The notes beneath the pieces were generated by a model. The model saw only the letters and a program-made list of their open reading frames with translations. It ran no database searches and was not told where the DNA came from. From Sycon ciliatum (taxonomy: Eukaryota > Porifera > Calcarea > Leucosolenida > Sycettidae), in the NCBI RefSeq assembly GCF_964019385.1, contig NC_088647.1, positions 1,713,985 to 1,777,984 on the forward strand: a stretch of DNA of 64,000 nucleotides, in the 5' to 3' direction. A program made the position numbers and the translations under genes. Positions 1 through 10,607 of the stretch are shown here, piece after piece (positions within the stretch are counted from its first letter, which is position 1; each line of letters opens with the position of its first letter).

Positions 1-867
1 TCTTGACCATGGAAAAATTTATTTTCTCATACCACACACATACGCTGCTAAATTGGCACCTCTACGTCTAAACACGGAAATTGTACACATGCAAATCGTC
101 AGAGTTCCGACATTGACATGATACTACCAAAACAAGTCGACTTCGGAGCGGAAACAAACGCCATAGCCATCACAAACTTCAGTGGCCATGCCTCGCTCGC
201 AAATGAGAGCAGCATCGCCCCAGAATCGCTGTCGGAAAGCTCCGTAAGGTCGCACGCACGCCGCGCTGCGCTGCCGTCACTCAAGTACGTAGAAAGTCGA
301 TGGGCTAAAATTCCGTCTCTGGGAGACTGTCGACACGGGAATCGCTCTCCATGGCTTCCCCACCATAAGCACCATCAGATTCTTCCAGGTACATCACGAC
401 GACATCGTCTTCAGCGGCTGGCGCTCCCCATATTTGCGTGCGAATTTGCTTGGCGTGCGCACCGCTCCGTAATTTGAAATTCGCTTGCATCGGCGGCTGG
501 AACGAAGTATTTTTCTATCTGTCGTCGGTCCCAGAGCGAATGACTGCTAGGTCGTCGTCGGAGAAGTCATCCGAGGACGAAAGGAACTCACTGCGCAAGA
601 GAAATGCACCTGACGACGTTTTGACGGAGGCGGGCGGCATTGTCGGCGCGCGTGTATTTCCGTAAGTTTTCGATCGCGCAGTTCTCAATGAAATCAAATG
701 GGACACGCGTGGATCTCTTCAGCTACCGATAGGATCATACCTAGGCTGTGTGAGGGCCACGGGAAATCCCCGTGGGCTGATGCTTCCCGTCATGCCAGGC
801 ATAGTTTTGTATGCCTGTCGAATGCGTCAACGTTGACGCATTCAAGTATGGGGCTGCCGGTAAAGGG
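1..867 (-). mobile_element. piggyBac-like element, 5' end (partial, runs off left edge)
   Basis: The segment ends at 868-871 in TTAA, directly followed by unit-A sequence of the surrounding repeat array. Read on the minus strand, the terminus is TTAA followed by CCCTTTACCGGCAGCCCC, the CCC-at-TTAA arrangement typical of the piggyBac superfamily. A perfect subterminal palindrome (AATGCGTCAACGTTGACGCATT) lies about 20 bp inside the end, resembling the internal inverted repeats of that superfamily. Minus-strand reading frames farther in are short, serine- and aspartate-rich, like the acidic N-termini of piggyBac transposases, but are interrupted. The other end and the DDD catalytic domain lie outside the window. 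Confidence 0.65.
515..706 (-). pseudogene. possible N-terminal fragment of a piggyBac-like transposase
   Basis: A 63-codon minus-strand frame begins about 160 bp inside the piggyBac-like terminus, where the transposase N-terminus would be expected. Its C-terminal third is acidic and serine-rich (residues ~39-63, with SSSDDFSDDD). Further minus-strand frames at 305-490 and 99-284 are also acidic (EESDGAYGGE; LSDSDSG) but lie in other frames or after stops, so either introns or decay must be assumed. No catalytic domain is present in the window. Assignment rests on position and composition only. Confidence 0.3.
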
Positions 868-2523
868 TTAAGTCGTACTATATCGTATTTGTCGGAGAAT
901 AGTGTGCACTTTAGATGCACTTTTTAAGCCTCCAGACCACAGGTTTCAAATTGAATACGAAAATGCAATCACTTAAATAAAAGTAGTGTTAATCAAACTA
1001 TTGCGGTAATGCTTTTATATTTCAAGAAAAGTACAGCTCATCTTTTTTAACAACATGTCATTGTTTAAGCTCAAAAGGCCATGTGTTGCTTCAGATATGC
1101 CTACTGCATGGTTAGACTAAAGGCTCTTTCAGGCACAATATCATCATTAGCAACCGTTATAAACGTATACACCTCCATACTCATTACTCACTCTGCTTTC
1201 AATGCAAACATTGTCAATGATCAAAACAAGTAAAATGGTTCAGAACTGGACAATTCACATCCCAATGGCTGTTAACTAAGGCCATCTGATAATTATACTG
1301 AATCGCCTAGTCAACAACTCGATGGAATGGAAAACATCCGGTTCTGAACAGAGAGAAAAGCTTTTGCGGAAGGACACAAAAGCCTGTTGATCAGTGACAG
1401 CCAATATGGCTAAAGTTTTGCAGAATCTTTTCATCTGACCAACATGAAAGATGATTTTCTTGGATTGCATGGCTACCAATCTTTCCTAATTTTGAAATAC
1501 AATTTGTCTACAACCTTTTCTCAATACATGCGTCAGAACAGATAGTCATATCATCACAGGACAGCACAACACATGGCTATCCTGAATACCTTTAGCCACC
1601 TCTATTCATCATATGCATGCAAGACCTGACAGCACTGATCTTCAACTAAATAAGACAGTGGAGCCCTTGCCTTGCAATATCTTCTGAATGGTCTCGTTTT
1701 ACTGATGCTGGAGGCATGTTCAATTGTACCTGTGAGAAAAATAGTGAAAGTCGAAAAAGTAGAGACCAACTTCTCAAAAATCATATTTATCATCCACCTT
1801 TTTTGGGTGAGTTTTGGCAGAATGCTGCTCCTTGTTCATGACCCAGGCCAGCAATCATACCAAAGAACAGTGTAACATTTACAACTGCCAGATGTCCGTG
1901 TGTCCTGGGCATGCTCACAGTTTGAGCCCAAACCACACTCTTTCCAGACTACAAACCCACATGCAACACCACATAGATCAACAGAGGGCAGAGAACTGGC
2001 CAGCTCGTGTTTTCCTTCGATTTATTCACCGTGTTTTCACCAGTATTACCCCCATAGTAATTTGAATATGGTAAAATTTTGAAGGAGCAAAAGCTCATTG
2101 TCTAGTAGACATGTAGCATACTCAGCACATTATGTAAATCGCCCAAAATTCGCCTCACACAATTTGCTGTGTCTTAGAACCAGCGAGTTTACAACCGCAA
2201 AAGTTCGCGAAGCATTGAGGCCACATACGTTATACCCACGGTTGAAGTTTGATTTCACGCTGGTGAATATACACATTATGCTCTTCTTGCGGAAATAGGG
2301 AACATTAACCTGTTGCGAAAGTTAGGCAGCTTACAGTAGACAATGGTCACTTCAGGAATTGTGCAACAGAAGGCAGTAAGTGATCCCAATCAGATTTTTT
2401 ATTCAATTTTTTATTCAGATTTCAGATTTCTTATTTATATATCGGGAGGAATTCCGGTGAAACTTCACTTCTTAACTCAAAACTGTCTCTTCACTGCGGT
2501 TCAAATTTTATATTACAACAAAT

Positions 2524-2547
2524 GTTTCGGTCCTGGCCCATCATCAG
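2524..2547 (-). ncRNA. hammerhead-ribozyme-like core in block D of R1 (fossil motif)
   Basis: The minus strand reads CTGATGA, a GC-rich helix-II-like segment (TGGGCCAGGACC), then GAAAC. This matches the two conserved half-cores of a hammerhead ribozyme with helix II between them. I cannot draw a convincing helix III or NUH cleavage site downstream. R9 keeps CTGATGA at 56087-56107; other units have mutated it (CTCATGA in R2, R4, R6, R10; CTAATGA in R5, R7). I read it as a decayed ribozyme-like motif from an old retroelement, not an active one. Confidence 0.35.
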
Positions 2548-3637
2548 GGTTCTTACTAGAATCAAAAAATGACCAAAAATGGTTGCATGGCTATAGGGCT
2601 ACATGGCTGTGCTGCATGTTTCAGACCTGGCACTGCAAAGAGCAGGCCGTGGCCAGACCCCATGCACCAGTCCAGTATTGTACCAGTGTTACGGACCCAG
2701 CAGTATCATCATCAGCAACAGCAGCACACGCAAGGTTCAAGGTTGACGAACCTCCATTTTTCAGACTTTGAAAATGATATGAAAATATGATTGCACAAGT
2801 AGGTGTGTATTATCGCCAAGCAAGGTTCCTCTTTTACACAGCACCGCTCCTTTCTTCTTTCTTTGCATTTTTCCACATCTCCATTCTATTCAGCCATTGT
2901 CTATCTTTGCACATACTCTCCAGAGTACCCATCACCAATCAGAGCGGTTCCCTGCCTGCATTTTGTCTCAATGCAGAATTGAACCTCTCACATGGTATGT
3001 GTACCACAACATATCAAAAGTCAACAAAAGTCAAAACACACTCTCATAAGTGTGTGTACAATGTGTCAGAACAATCACCAGAAGCAAACCTTGCCGTTGT
3101 CCTCACAGAGTGTGAATAGATCATAGCTTGTAAGCTATTGGTAATGAGGTCATCATATGCACACACAGAGCAACGAATACAAGTTATGGCAAGTGGATTA
3201 GAGGAACGGCCATGTTCATGGCTGACAAAGACATCTATGGACATGTTCATAGCAGCAAATGCGGTAGTAGCATCAGCAGCAGTACTAGCAGCAGTAGCAG
3301 CAACAACATCAAACAACGCAACGCCTTTTTACTTACACTTACCGAGTCACTAGCATATTTCTCGTCTCGCGAACAGGACTTTTCATTCCAGAAGTGGTTC
3401 AACAACGCAGGCTACCTCCTACTCAGTCACCAACATCACATGGAGCAGACACCCCACCAGTCCGCAGACAACAATCTCCTGAGATAACCAAGAACAGGTT
3501 CAAAATACAAGATATAAATACATCACAAAATTACACAGTACATGTACAAAACTTTGCATCCTTTACTAATGTCTTTCTAGTGTGCTTCTAGTGTCCTTCG
3601 AGTTACGCCAGAAGAAAAGAGAAACGAGAATTTAATG

Positions 3638-3905
3638 TATATCCTCCACAACACTGGTGTTGGTCAAACTGCTGATCTCATTGTAGTAGCAGGGTCCAGA
3701 CGACAGGCTATGGTTAAGACACAGCAGTGCAGTGCTATTACTATTTTCAAATAAGACTGTTAGGTCTTGGTTACTGGGAGACTTGGTCAGCCAGGGTATT
3801 AACAAAATGGTGCAAAAGAACACGCTAAAGCCACCATGGAAGACTTGACGATAGCCAAAGCGCTTGACCAGACGTGGGTAAAAGATAAGCTGCATGATCA
3901 TTCTA
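3638..3905 (-). pseudogene. MFS transporter-like gene fragment embedded in R1
   Basis: The minus strand encodes an uninterrupted frame resembling a major facilitator superfamily segment: a cytosolic loop with the basic/aromatic pattern YPRLVKRFGYRQVF (the type of motif between MFS transmembrane helices), a hydrophobic helix with FFCTILLIPWL, then a polar loop with possible N-glycosylation sites (NST, NHS, NTS). It stops at about 3635. The upstream edge reads ATCATGCAG before the coding-like part, compatible with a splice acceptor. Both sides are repeat sequence: the left edge matches the region after the CCTTCGAGTTAC motif (21830 and 57250 in other units), the right edge matches TAGCTGCCAATCGCCCTAACG (22910, 58920). 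Only about 90 residues of a 400-500-residue family are present, so this is a captured or relict exon. Family identity is from residue pattern only. Confidence 0.45.
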
Positions 3906-5659
3906 TAGCTGCCAATCGCCCTAGCGTATGCCATGTACTTTGCCTACAACCTGTTCACAACCCTTCATGTCACTGCAGGGATGTCCGGCTGGTTCGCCTA
4001 TGGCCCGACCACTTTATCGCCCCACCACGACCAGAATGCAGGAGTTTGCACCCTAATTTCAATATTTTCACAGGGAGACCCGTTCCCTCAACCCCCTCCC
4101 ACCCCCCACCCCCCTTCGGCCGGACCACCTCCAACGCTGGTGCTACGCGCCTGCACTGTTACATACCACTGGTCTGACAGGGGTGCATGCATGAGAACAG
4201 ATAGTTATCCTATGGTTATCCTGCCAAATAGCTGTAGCTACCTCTATTCATCATATGCATGTCTGTACTAGGATGTGCTTAACAAGAACACTTATATGGC
4301 TGGAGATTGGTGCACTTGCCTGTTCAATATACCTGTGTGTGATCTGATGACACTGCCGGCAATGAGATGATGGATGGAGATCCTGGATGGACGCTTCAGC
4401 TTCACTGTTTAGGGAATAATGTGAACAAAAGACAAAGCAGACTGATTGAACTTCCCAACATGCCAAGCTACAAGCTTGCTCTGACTTCAACACAACTGCT
4501 CTCATAGAGTGTGAACGTGATGAAAATGACACGGGTGGATTAGTTCAAGTCATCTGCCAAATATAAAACGTCAAAAGTACGAGAAATTATCTTTACACGG
4601 GCAGCTTTATCGCCAACAACCACAGGTCTTCACACACAGAATGAAAATTAGCCTATCACTTTTCATGGAAGACAAAGCAAACTTGGCCAATCGCAGAGGA
4701 AGAGAAAGATCCTCAAATCATTGAATGCCCCAAAAGTGATTTTCGAGCATACTTTTGTGTCCAGAAGCTACAAGACCATCAGCCATTTGAAATCCTGGCT
4801 TCCTTCAATCCAAGAATCTGATATTCGGAAACAGTCAAAAGATTAAAAGTGAAAATTCCTGAACATGGAGCAACTAGCAGCCCAAAGAGACTTTTTCTAC
4901 AACTCATTGCACAACCAGCTAAGAGTAGAGCCCACACGCTCTCTTCCATTAAAACTGCAAAAGTCACTCATTTCACAATTATTATTCCAACGTTTCGACA
5001 AATTGCCTTCATCAGGTTCACAATGATGTGCAAGCTCCCAAACCAGCATTGATAAAGGCCAACTCCCCTGTCAGTAAGAGGGTGTGAGAAGCAGCACGAA
5101 AAGAGTTCAGCTAACAGCGCTTACATCGACTATCAGTGGAGATGACTGCAGCTGAGGTGAAAACACTCTTACTCATTTCACAACTAAAACTCAATAGGAT
5201 CTGTGTTGCTTCAGACATACATACTGCATATACAGACTAAAACCAAAACTATTTCAGTCATAATATCATCGACTAGATCAACACCACACCAGTCACATTT
5301 TACAAACATTTCCCTTACCACCCCGCTCCTATTGTTCCCATACAGAACCCTGTCGAAATGGCTATCTTGAACAGATTCCTGTCCAGATCTGGCATGGAAT
5401 GTGTTAAAACGTTACATGGTGGGTATTACCGTACTCAAAATTTGCTCACCAGCCAGGAAACGGAGAACCAATTTACTCCGTCAATAGTGCTTACAATATT
5501 ATTCCCTCTCGGAAATGACCACCACTAGAAGTTGAAATAACTCCGCAGGAAAGACATCTGCCAGATGCAAACACAAAGTACAGTGAAAAGTACATCAACT
5601 TGACATGGTATGATTTCCGTAGTATAAGTCGTACTAGACCATATTTGTCGGAGAATAGT

Positions 5660-6364
5660 AGACATCCTTAGCAAAAGTACGATAACGCTAACTTTTAACG
5701 GTACTCACTCCCAGCCGTGACAAAAGACGTTATCGGGTAACGGAAACACGTTTCAGAGCTCAAAATAACGGGCCGACGTTCGTTATGGTAATTCTGCAAA
5801 AATGCAAAACTCGCATTGTTTTGTAACTGGCGGGAGCACATGCAGATCGAGATGAGAGTCGAGATTGCTTCCTCTTGTGACATTTTAGCTGTTTGGCGAG
5901 TTTTGCCTTTCAGTTGCCAATGTCTGCGTCCTCTGCTTCGTCCCTTTCGCCCTCTATCCCATCTGGGAAACAAAGGACCAGTTCCACGGCACTCCTGAGG
6001 AAGAAATTCATCGGCCTCTCCTAGACGTGCTGGAGCTGGAGAACCCTTACAGTCTTCGGTGCTGCGTTTAGGAAAGGTTTTCCAAGGACCTGGGGACAGC
6101 GAAAACTCATTTTCGCCGTGCTTTTGCTATTCCAGAATAAAAGACCTCACCAAGGTATTCTTTCGGAGCGACAGCAAACTAATCCCTGGTTCAACATTTT
6201 CAATTTCCCGCACCTGTTTCCACGAAAATTCATAACGCCATGGTTGTCACGACTACTTTGTCTCAACTATAACGTACATTGTGCTAAGGGAAAAATCAGC
6301 TTGAACGATCCGAAGTACGGAAAGATTTGCGTTTACGTTAGCGTATTTTTAGCTAAGGATATCT
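5660..6364. mobile_element. 705-bp non-autonomous DNA element, 3-bp TSD (copy 1)
   Basis: Termini AGACATCCTTAGCAAAAGTA and, reversed, AGATATCCTTAGCTAAAAAT form imperfect inverted repeats of ~33 bp. The insert is flanked by AGT (5657-5659 and 6365-6367). The empty site GAATAGTGCGCACTTTAG is present in R3, R7 and R8. A 3-bp TSD fits Harbinger-like or CACTA-like elements, but no transposase is encoded. Internal frames near 5800-6200 look weakly coding (a captured fragment is possible) but are interrupted between copies. Confidence 0.7.
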
Positions 6365-6583
6365 AGTGCGCACTTTAGATGCACTATTTAAGCCTCTAAA
6401 CCACAGGTTTGGAAGCGAATACGAAATGCATTCACTTAAATAAAAGTAGTGTTATCCATCAAACTGTTGCGATAATGCTTTTATATTTTAAGCAAAGTTC
6501 AGATACACAACTCATCTTTTCCAACAACATTCATTATGTAAGCTCAGTAAGACCTGTGTTGCTTCAGATATGTCTACTGTATG

Positions 6584-6855
6584 CAGGGAAGTTTCTAGAA
6601 CCGCCCCAACCGGTTTTCGACCGGTTGAAATTGTTGGCGACCGGTTGAAAAGTTTCAAATCAGTTCCAACCGCCCGTACTTTTCTGTGGGTGAATGGAGC
6701 TGCTTATATCTTTGCTACACTCCAGCACCAAGAAATCTGTTAAATTGCTGTCGAGTGCCATATTCGGGTTGTAGTTTGAAAAAAATTTCCGGGGGGACCG
6801 CCGGACTCTTCATTGGACCGTAACCGGTTGGAAATTCGTCCTAGAATATACCCTG
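6584..6855. mobile_element. 272-bp MITE-like element with 5-bp TSD
   Basis: The element starts CAGGGAAGTTTCTAG and ends, reversed, CAGGGTATATTCTAG, giving inverted termini of ~15-20 bp with internal ACCGGTTG motifs. It is flanked by GTATG (6579-6583 and 6856-6860). The uninterrupted site CTACTGTATGGAAAGAC is at 16245-16260. It is non-coding; superfamily is not assigned (5-bp TSD with CAGGG ends). Confidence 0.65.
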
Positions 6856-7220
6856 GTATGGAAAGACTAAAGACTACTTCAGGCACAATAATCATCATTA
6901 GCAACCGTTATAAACGTATACACCTCCATACTCATCACTCACTCTTCTTTCAATGCATACCTTCTCAATGATCAAAACAAAAAGTAAAGTGGCTCAGAAC
7001 TGGACAATTCACATCTCAATGGCTATTAACTGAGGCTATCAGAAATACTGAATCACCTAGTTAGCAATTCGATGCAATGGAAAATGTCCGGTTGCGAACA
7101 GAGAGGAAAGCTTTTGCGGAAGGGCACAAAAGCTTGTTGATCAGTGACAGCCAATATGGCTAGAGTTTTGCAGAATTTAAGCATCTGACCAAAAAGATAG
7201 TTTTTCCGCTTTTTTGCATA

Positions 7221-7530
7221 CCGTAGTGATGCACATAAAGGCCCATGCGCTTATGAGTGAGTGTTTGCGCTATTTGCTATTTGTTGGGGTCGTTTTGTCT
7301 CACACATAGGCGCATGGGCTTGAATTGCTAGTGTACCGGTACCATGCATAATTATGCACATAGTGCAATACCGCAATACACATTGAACTATGTGAATATG
7401 GTGTTTTTGTGGTGCCTGTTTATCGCGGGATGTACTGCATTTAGGTTCACTTATAAGCCCATGCGCATATTTGTGAGGGTACGCTTATGCCCGGGCATAG
7501 GCACATGTGCTTATATGCGCGTCACTACGG
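7221..7530. mobile_element. TA-duplicating MITE, CCGTAGTGACGC family (copy 1)
   Basis: Inverted termini CCGTAGTGATGCACATA / CCGTAGTGACGCGCATATA; TA at 7219-7220 and 7531-7532. The corresponding empty site, GCATAGCTGCCAATCTTCCC, is present at about 24233 and 60216. The interior is rich in GCGCTTATG/GCCCATGCGC motifs. It is non-coding, Tc1/mariner-type by TSD. Confidence 0.75.
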
Positions 7531-9715
7531 TAGCCGCCAATCTTCGGTTCCCTAATTTTGTCCTACATTCTGTCTACAACCTATTCCCAATACATGCGTC
7601 AGAACAGATAGCCATATCATCACAGGACATTACAACACATGGCTATCCTGAATACCTATAGCCACCTCCATTCATCATAATCATGCAAGACCCAACAGCA
7701 CTGATCTTCAACTAAATAATACAGTGGTGCACTTGCCTTGCAATATCTTCTGAATGGTCTCGTGTTACTGATGCTGGAGACATGTTCAATTCCACCTGTG
7801 CAGAAAATAATGGAAAAATCGAAAAAGCAAAGGCCAACTTCTCAAAACTCATATTCATTATGCACCATTTTTGATTGCATTTTGGCAGAATGCTGCTCCT
7901 TGTTCATGACGTAGGCCAGCAATCATACCACGGACAAGAAAAATTACAACACCCAGATGTCCGTGTTCCCTGGCCATGCTCAGTCCGAGCCAAAAACGCA
8001 CTCTTTGCAGACTACATACCCACATGCAACACAACGTAGATAAACAGAGAGTAGAGAACTGACCAACTCGTGTTTTACTGTGTTTTCGTCACGTGTTTCT
8101 AGCAGTATTCCACCCCCTTAATTATTCGTAATTGGTAATATTTTGAAGGAGCCAAACCTCATTTCATTTGTCTACTACAAATATAGCATACATAATGTAA
8201 ATCGCACAAAATTCGTGTCACTAAATTTTCGCTGTTTCTTAGAATCAGCAATTGCAAAATTTCGCGAAGCATTGGGGCCACTTGCCTTATACCCACGGTT
8301 GAAGTTTGATTTCACACTGGTTAATATTCACGTTATGCTCCCCTCGCGGAAATAGAGAACATTTATTTGCTGTGAATATTAGGCAGCTTACAGTGGACAA
8401 TAGTCACTTCAGAAACTGTGCAACAGAAGGCTGTACGTGATCCCAATCAGATTTTTATTCAGATTTCAGATTTTATTATTCGTATAACAGGAGGAATCCC
8501 GTTTACATACAAACAAGTTGCTGGTTGTACTTATTTATTTTATGAAACTGACCTCCTTAACTCCAAAACAGTCTCTTTACTGCAGTTCAATTTAAAATAA
8601 CAGTAAATTTTTCGGGCCTCACCCATCATGAGGGTTTTTACTAGAACCAAACAATGACCAAGAATGGCGGCATGGCTATAAGGCTGCAAGGCAATAGTCC
8701 TGCATGCTTCAGACCCGGTACTGCAAAGAGCAGGCCGTGGCCAGACCCCATGCACCAGTCCAGTCTTGTACCAGTGTGAGGGACCCAGCAGTGTCATCAT
8801 CAGCAACAGCAGCACACGCACGGTTCAATAACCAAATATTTGAACACTTCCTTCTTCTCCAACTGACAACCGCTCTATTCGGGTAGCTGCTATTCATAGC
8901 AACTGAATAGAATGATGGTCAGTTGACAAACCTCCTTTTCTCCGAATATGAAAACAAATAATATATGAAATTTATTATGAATTGATAACAATGATAAGTC
9001 ACATTTGCTAGTTTTCACATCTTACACCATGGTCTCACATAGCAATGCTCATTTCTTCTTTCTCTGCATCTTTCCGCATCTCCATTCCACTCAGCCATTG
9101 TCTATCTTTGCACATACACTCCAGTGTATACATCACCAATCAGAGCGGGTCCTGCCCGCATTTTGTCTCAATGCAGAATTGAACCTCTAGTCCTATGGTA
9201 TGTTTACCACAACATCATCCGGTGTATCAAAAGTCAAAAACACACTCTCACAAGTGTGTGTACAATGCTGGTCTACGAATGCATCAGAAAAATCACCGGA
9301 AACAAACCTGACTGATGTCCTCACAGAGTGTGAAGAGATCATAGCTTGTAATCTACAGGTGATGATGTCATCATATGCACACATTACTTGGGATGCTGCT
9401 AAACATGCCAATATGATTCTTTATCTAGACCGGCTCGCGTCGTACACTTAAACAAATCCGCTATAGTCTGTTTCAAAAAGATTTACAATCAGGTTTGGGT
9501 CTTAAAAAGTATGAAGATAAGGGAAATTTGGACAAAAAAGTACATAGAATGGCTTGTTAGGACACGGCAAATTGTTCTGTGAAGGTTTCGAAACAATTGG
9601 ACCAACCGTTGAGTTAGAATTTCGGCCAGGTTTCCGGCCTTTTCCCATGGTTTACAATTTGCCCAGGAAGCCAGTATCGATTTTTTATCAAAACCCACGA
9701 TTTATTTTCATTTTT

Positions 9716-9774
9716 GGCCTTGTGGTTATGAATGCTGTCTGCTGACCATGAAGTTGTGAGTTCAAATCCCAACC
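9716..9774 (+). other. tRNA-like (SINE-type) segment inside the CAGTCCGTTTC element
   Basis: The stretch GGCCTTGTGGTTATGAATGC resembles a tRNA D-arm/A-box region, and GAGTTCAAATCCC (9758-9770) fits a pol III B box, at tRNA-like spacing. A complete cloverleaf with closing acceptor stem is not evident. The best reading is a tRNA-derived SINE head captured in the element; it recurs at 32969-33027 and 62727-62785, and on the minus strand at 28453-28526. Confidence 0.45.
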
Positions 9775-10057
9775 TATCCTCAAATCAAACGTTTTTTTCA
9801 TTGTTTTGGTGATCAAGCTGGTACAAGACAAAGAAGATGCCTGGGCTGCACAAAACGACTTGTTGTTGGAGCTCGCGCTTCCTGCCGAACTGACTGACAC
9901 TTGACTGGCTCACGCCATGTGAACACACCCACAACACTGCAATGGTGTGAGTGAATTATAATGGAAGTCATCGTGCTGTAGCTTTTTGAGATTTATTTTA
10001 GTATTTCAAGATCGGCAATTTATTTGAATTTAGCAGTCAACGCCGTCTTCTATCAGC

Positions 10058-10097
10058 GGCAGGGAGTCGTAAAATACCGGTATTTTACGACTCCCTG
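10058..10097. mobile_element. 40-bp palindromic micro-insertion with 6-bp TSD (copy 1)
   Basis: A perfect 38-bp palindrome (10060-10097; arm CAGGGAGTCGTAAAATA around a CCGG centre) is flanked by ATCAGC (10052-10057 and 10098-10103). The inverted copy of the host element at 26621-28760 lacks it and reads straight through CTATCAGCGTTCAC (complement near 27049-27062), which defines the insertion. It codes for nothing. Confidence 0.75.
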
Positions 10098-10607
10098 ATC
10101 AGCGTTCACAAGCGTCTGCTTTTCTCAAAATGTCGTCGAAGTCACACGGATAACTTTGCCAAGTCATGGCCTTGGGAATGAGTCCGTGTTGATGTCGTTT
10201 TCGTTACACGGTGAGTAAATTGCATTGCAGCTCAAAGAAACTATTTTGGTCACAAAACGGACCCATGCAGCTCGTCAACATTTACAACACTTTCGTTTCG
10301 ACATGTCCTCTCTCCATTATCGATACGAGGAAGAACTTGTTTGTTGTAAACCAGACGTACATGACTGTGTCAACGTGAGTGAGTTGTCATTTTTCCTGCT
10401 TTCGCGGGGAATATTTCTTCGAGTTCACAGTGAGTTTTTCCAGGCAGCGCTCGAGTGCTCATACGGTAAGACGCCAAACTCCGCGGGCGATCGCCAGGAT
10501 TGTAAATCTTTTTGAAACGGACTGTAGTTGCCTTAAATGACATCAATGACATCAACTGCATAACCGTCATAAACTTTCCCCCGATCAAGCGGATGTTTAT
10601 AAAACTA

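Larger units (their letters stand above)
871..5270 (+). repeat. Array unit R1 (long type)
   Basis: R1 begins with block A directly after the piggyBac TTAA. Block B is near 1540, block C at about 1990-2300, D at 2540-2760 and E at 2790-3330. Beyond E it carries the long-type extension (3330-5270), shared with R4 and R9: an Ala/CAG-like stretch, the CCTTCTAGTGTCCTTCGAG motif near 3570-3605, and GGAGATCCTGGATGGACACT-like sequence near 4370-4400. About 1 kb of the long extension is replaced by an MFS-like fragment (3638-3905). An extra C-rich stretch at about 3973-4155 is absent from R4 and R9. No intact gene is recognisable. Confidence 0.75.
9464..10524. mobile_element. 1.06-kb TA-duplicating element, CAGTCCGTTTC family (copy 1)
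   Basis: Termini TAGTCTGTTTCAAAAAGATT and (reversed) CAGTCCGTTTCAAAAAGATT continue as ~27-bp inverted repeats; TA is duplicated at 9462-9463 and 10525-10526. The empty site CCGCTAGTTCCCTTCAATGA occurs at 14830, 26150 and 36890. CAGT...-type ends and TA TSD fit Tc1/mariner. No DDE transposase frame is present. The interior holds a tRNA-like segment (9716-9774) and a nested 40-bp palindrome. The same insertion is in R6 and R10. Confidence 0.8.

Noticed and set aside
118-477. 119-codon plus-strand frame near the left edge as a gene
   Set aside because: It is antisense to the acidic minus-strand frames expected for the piggyBac-like transposase and shows no domain.
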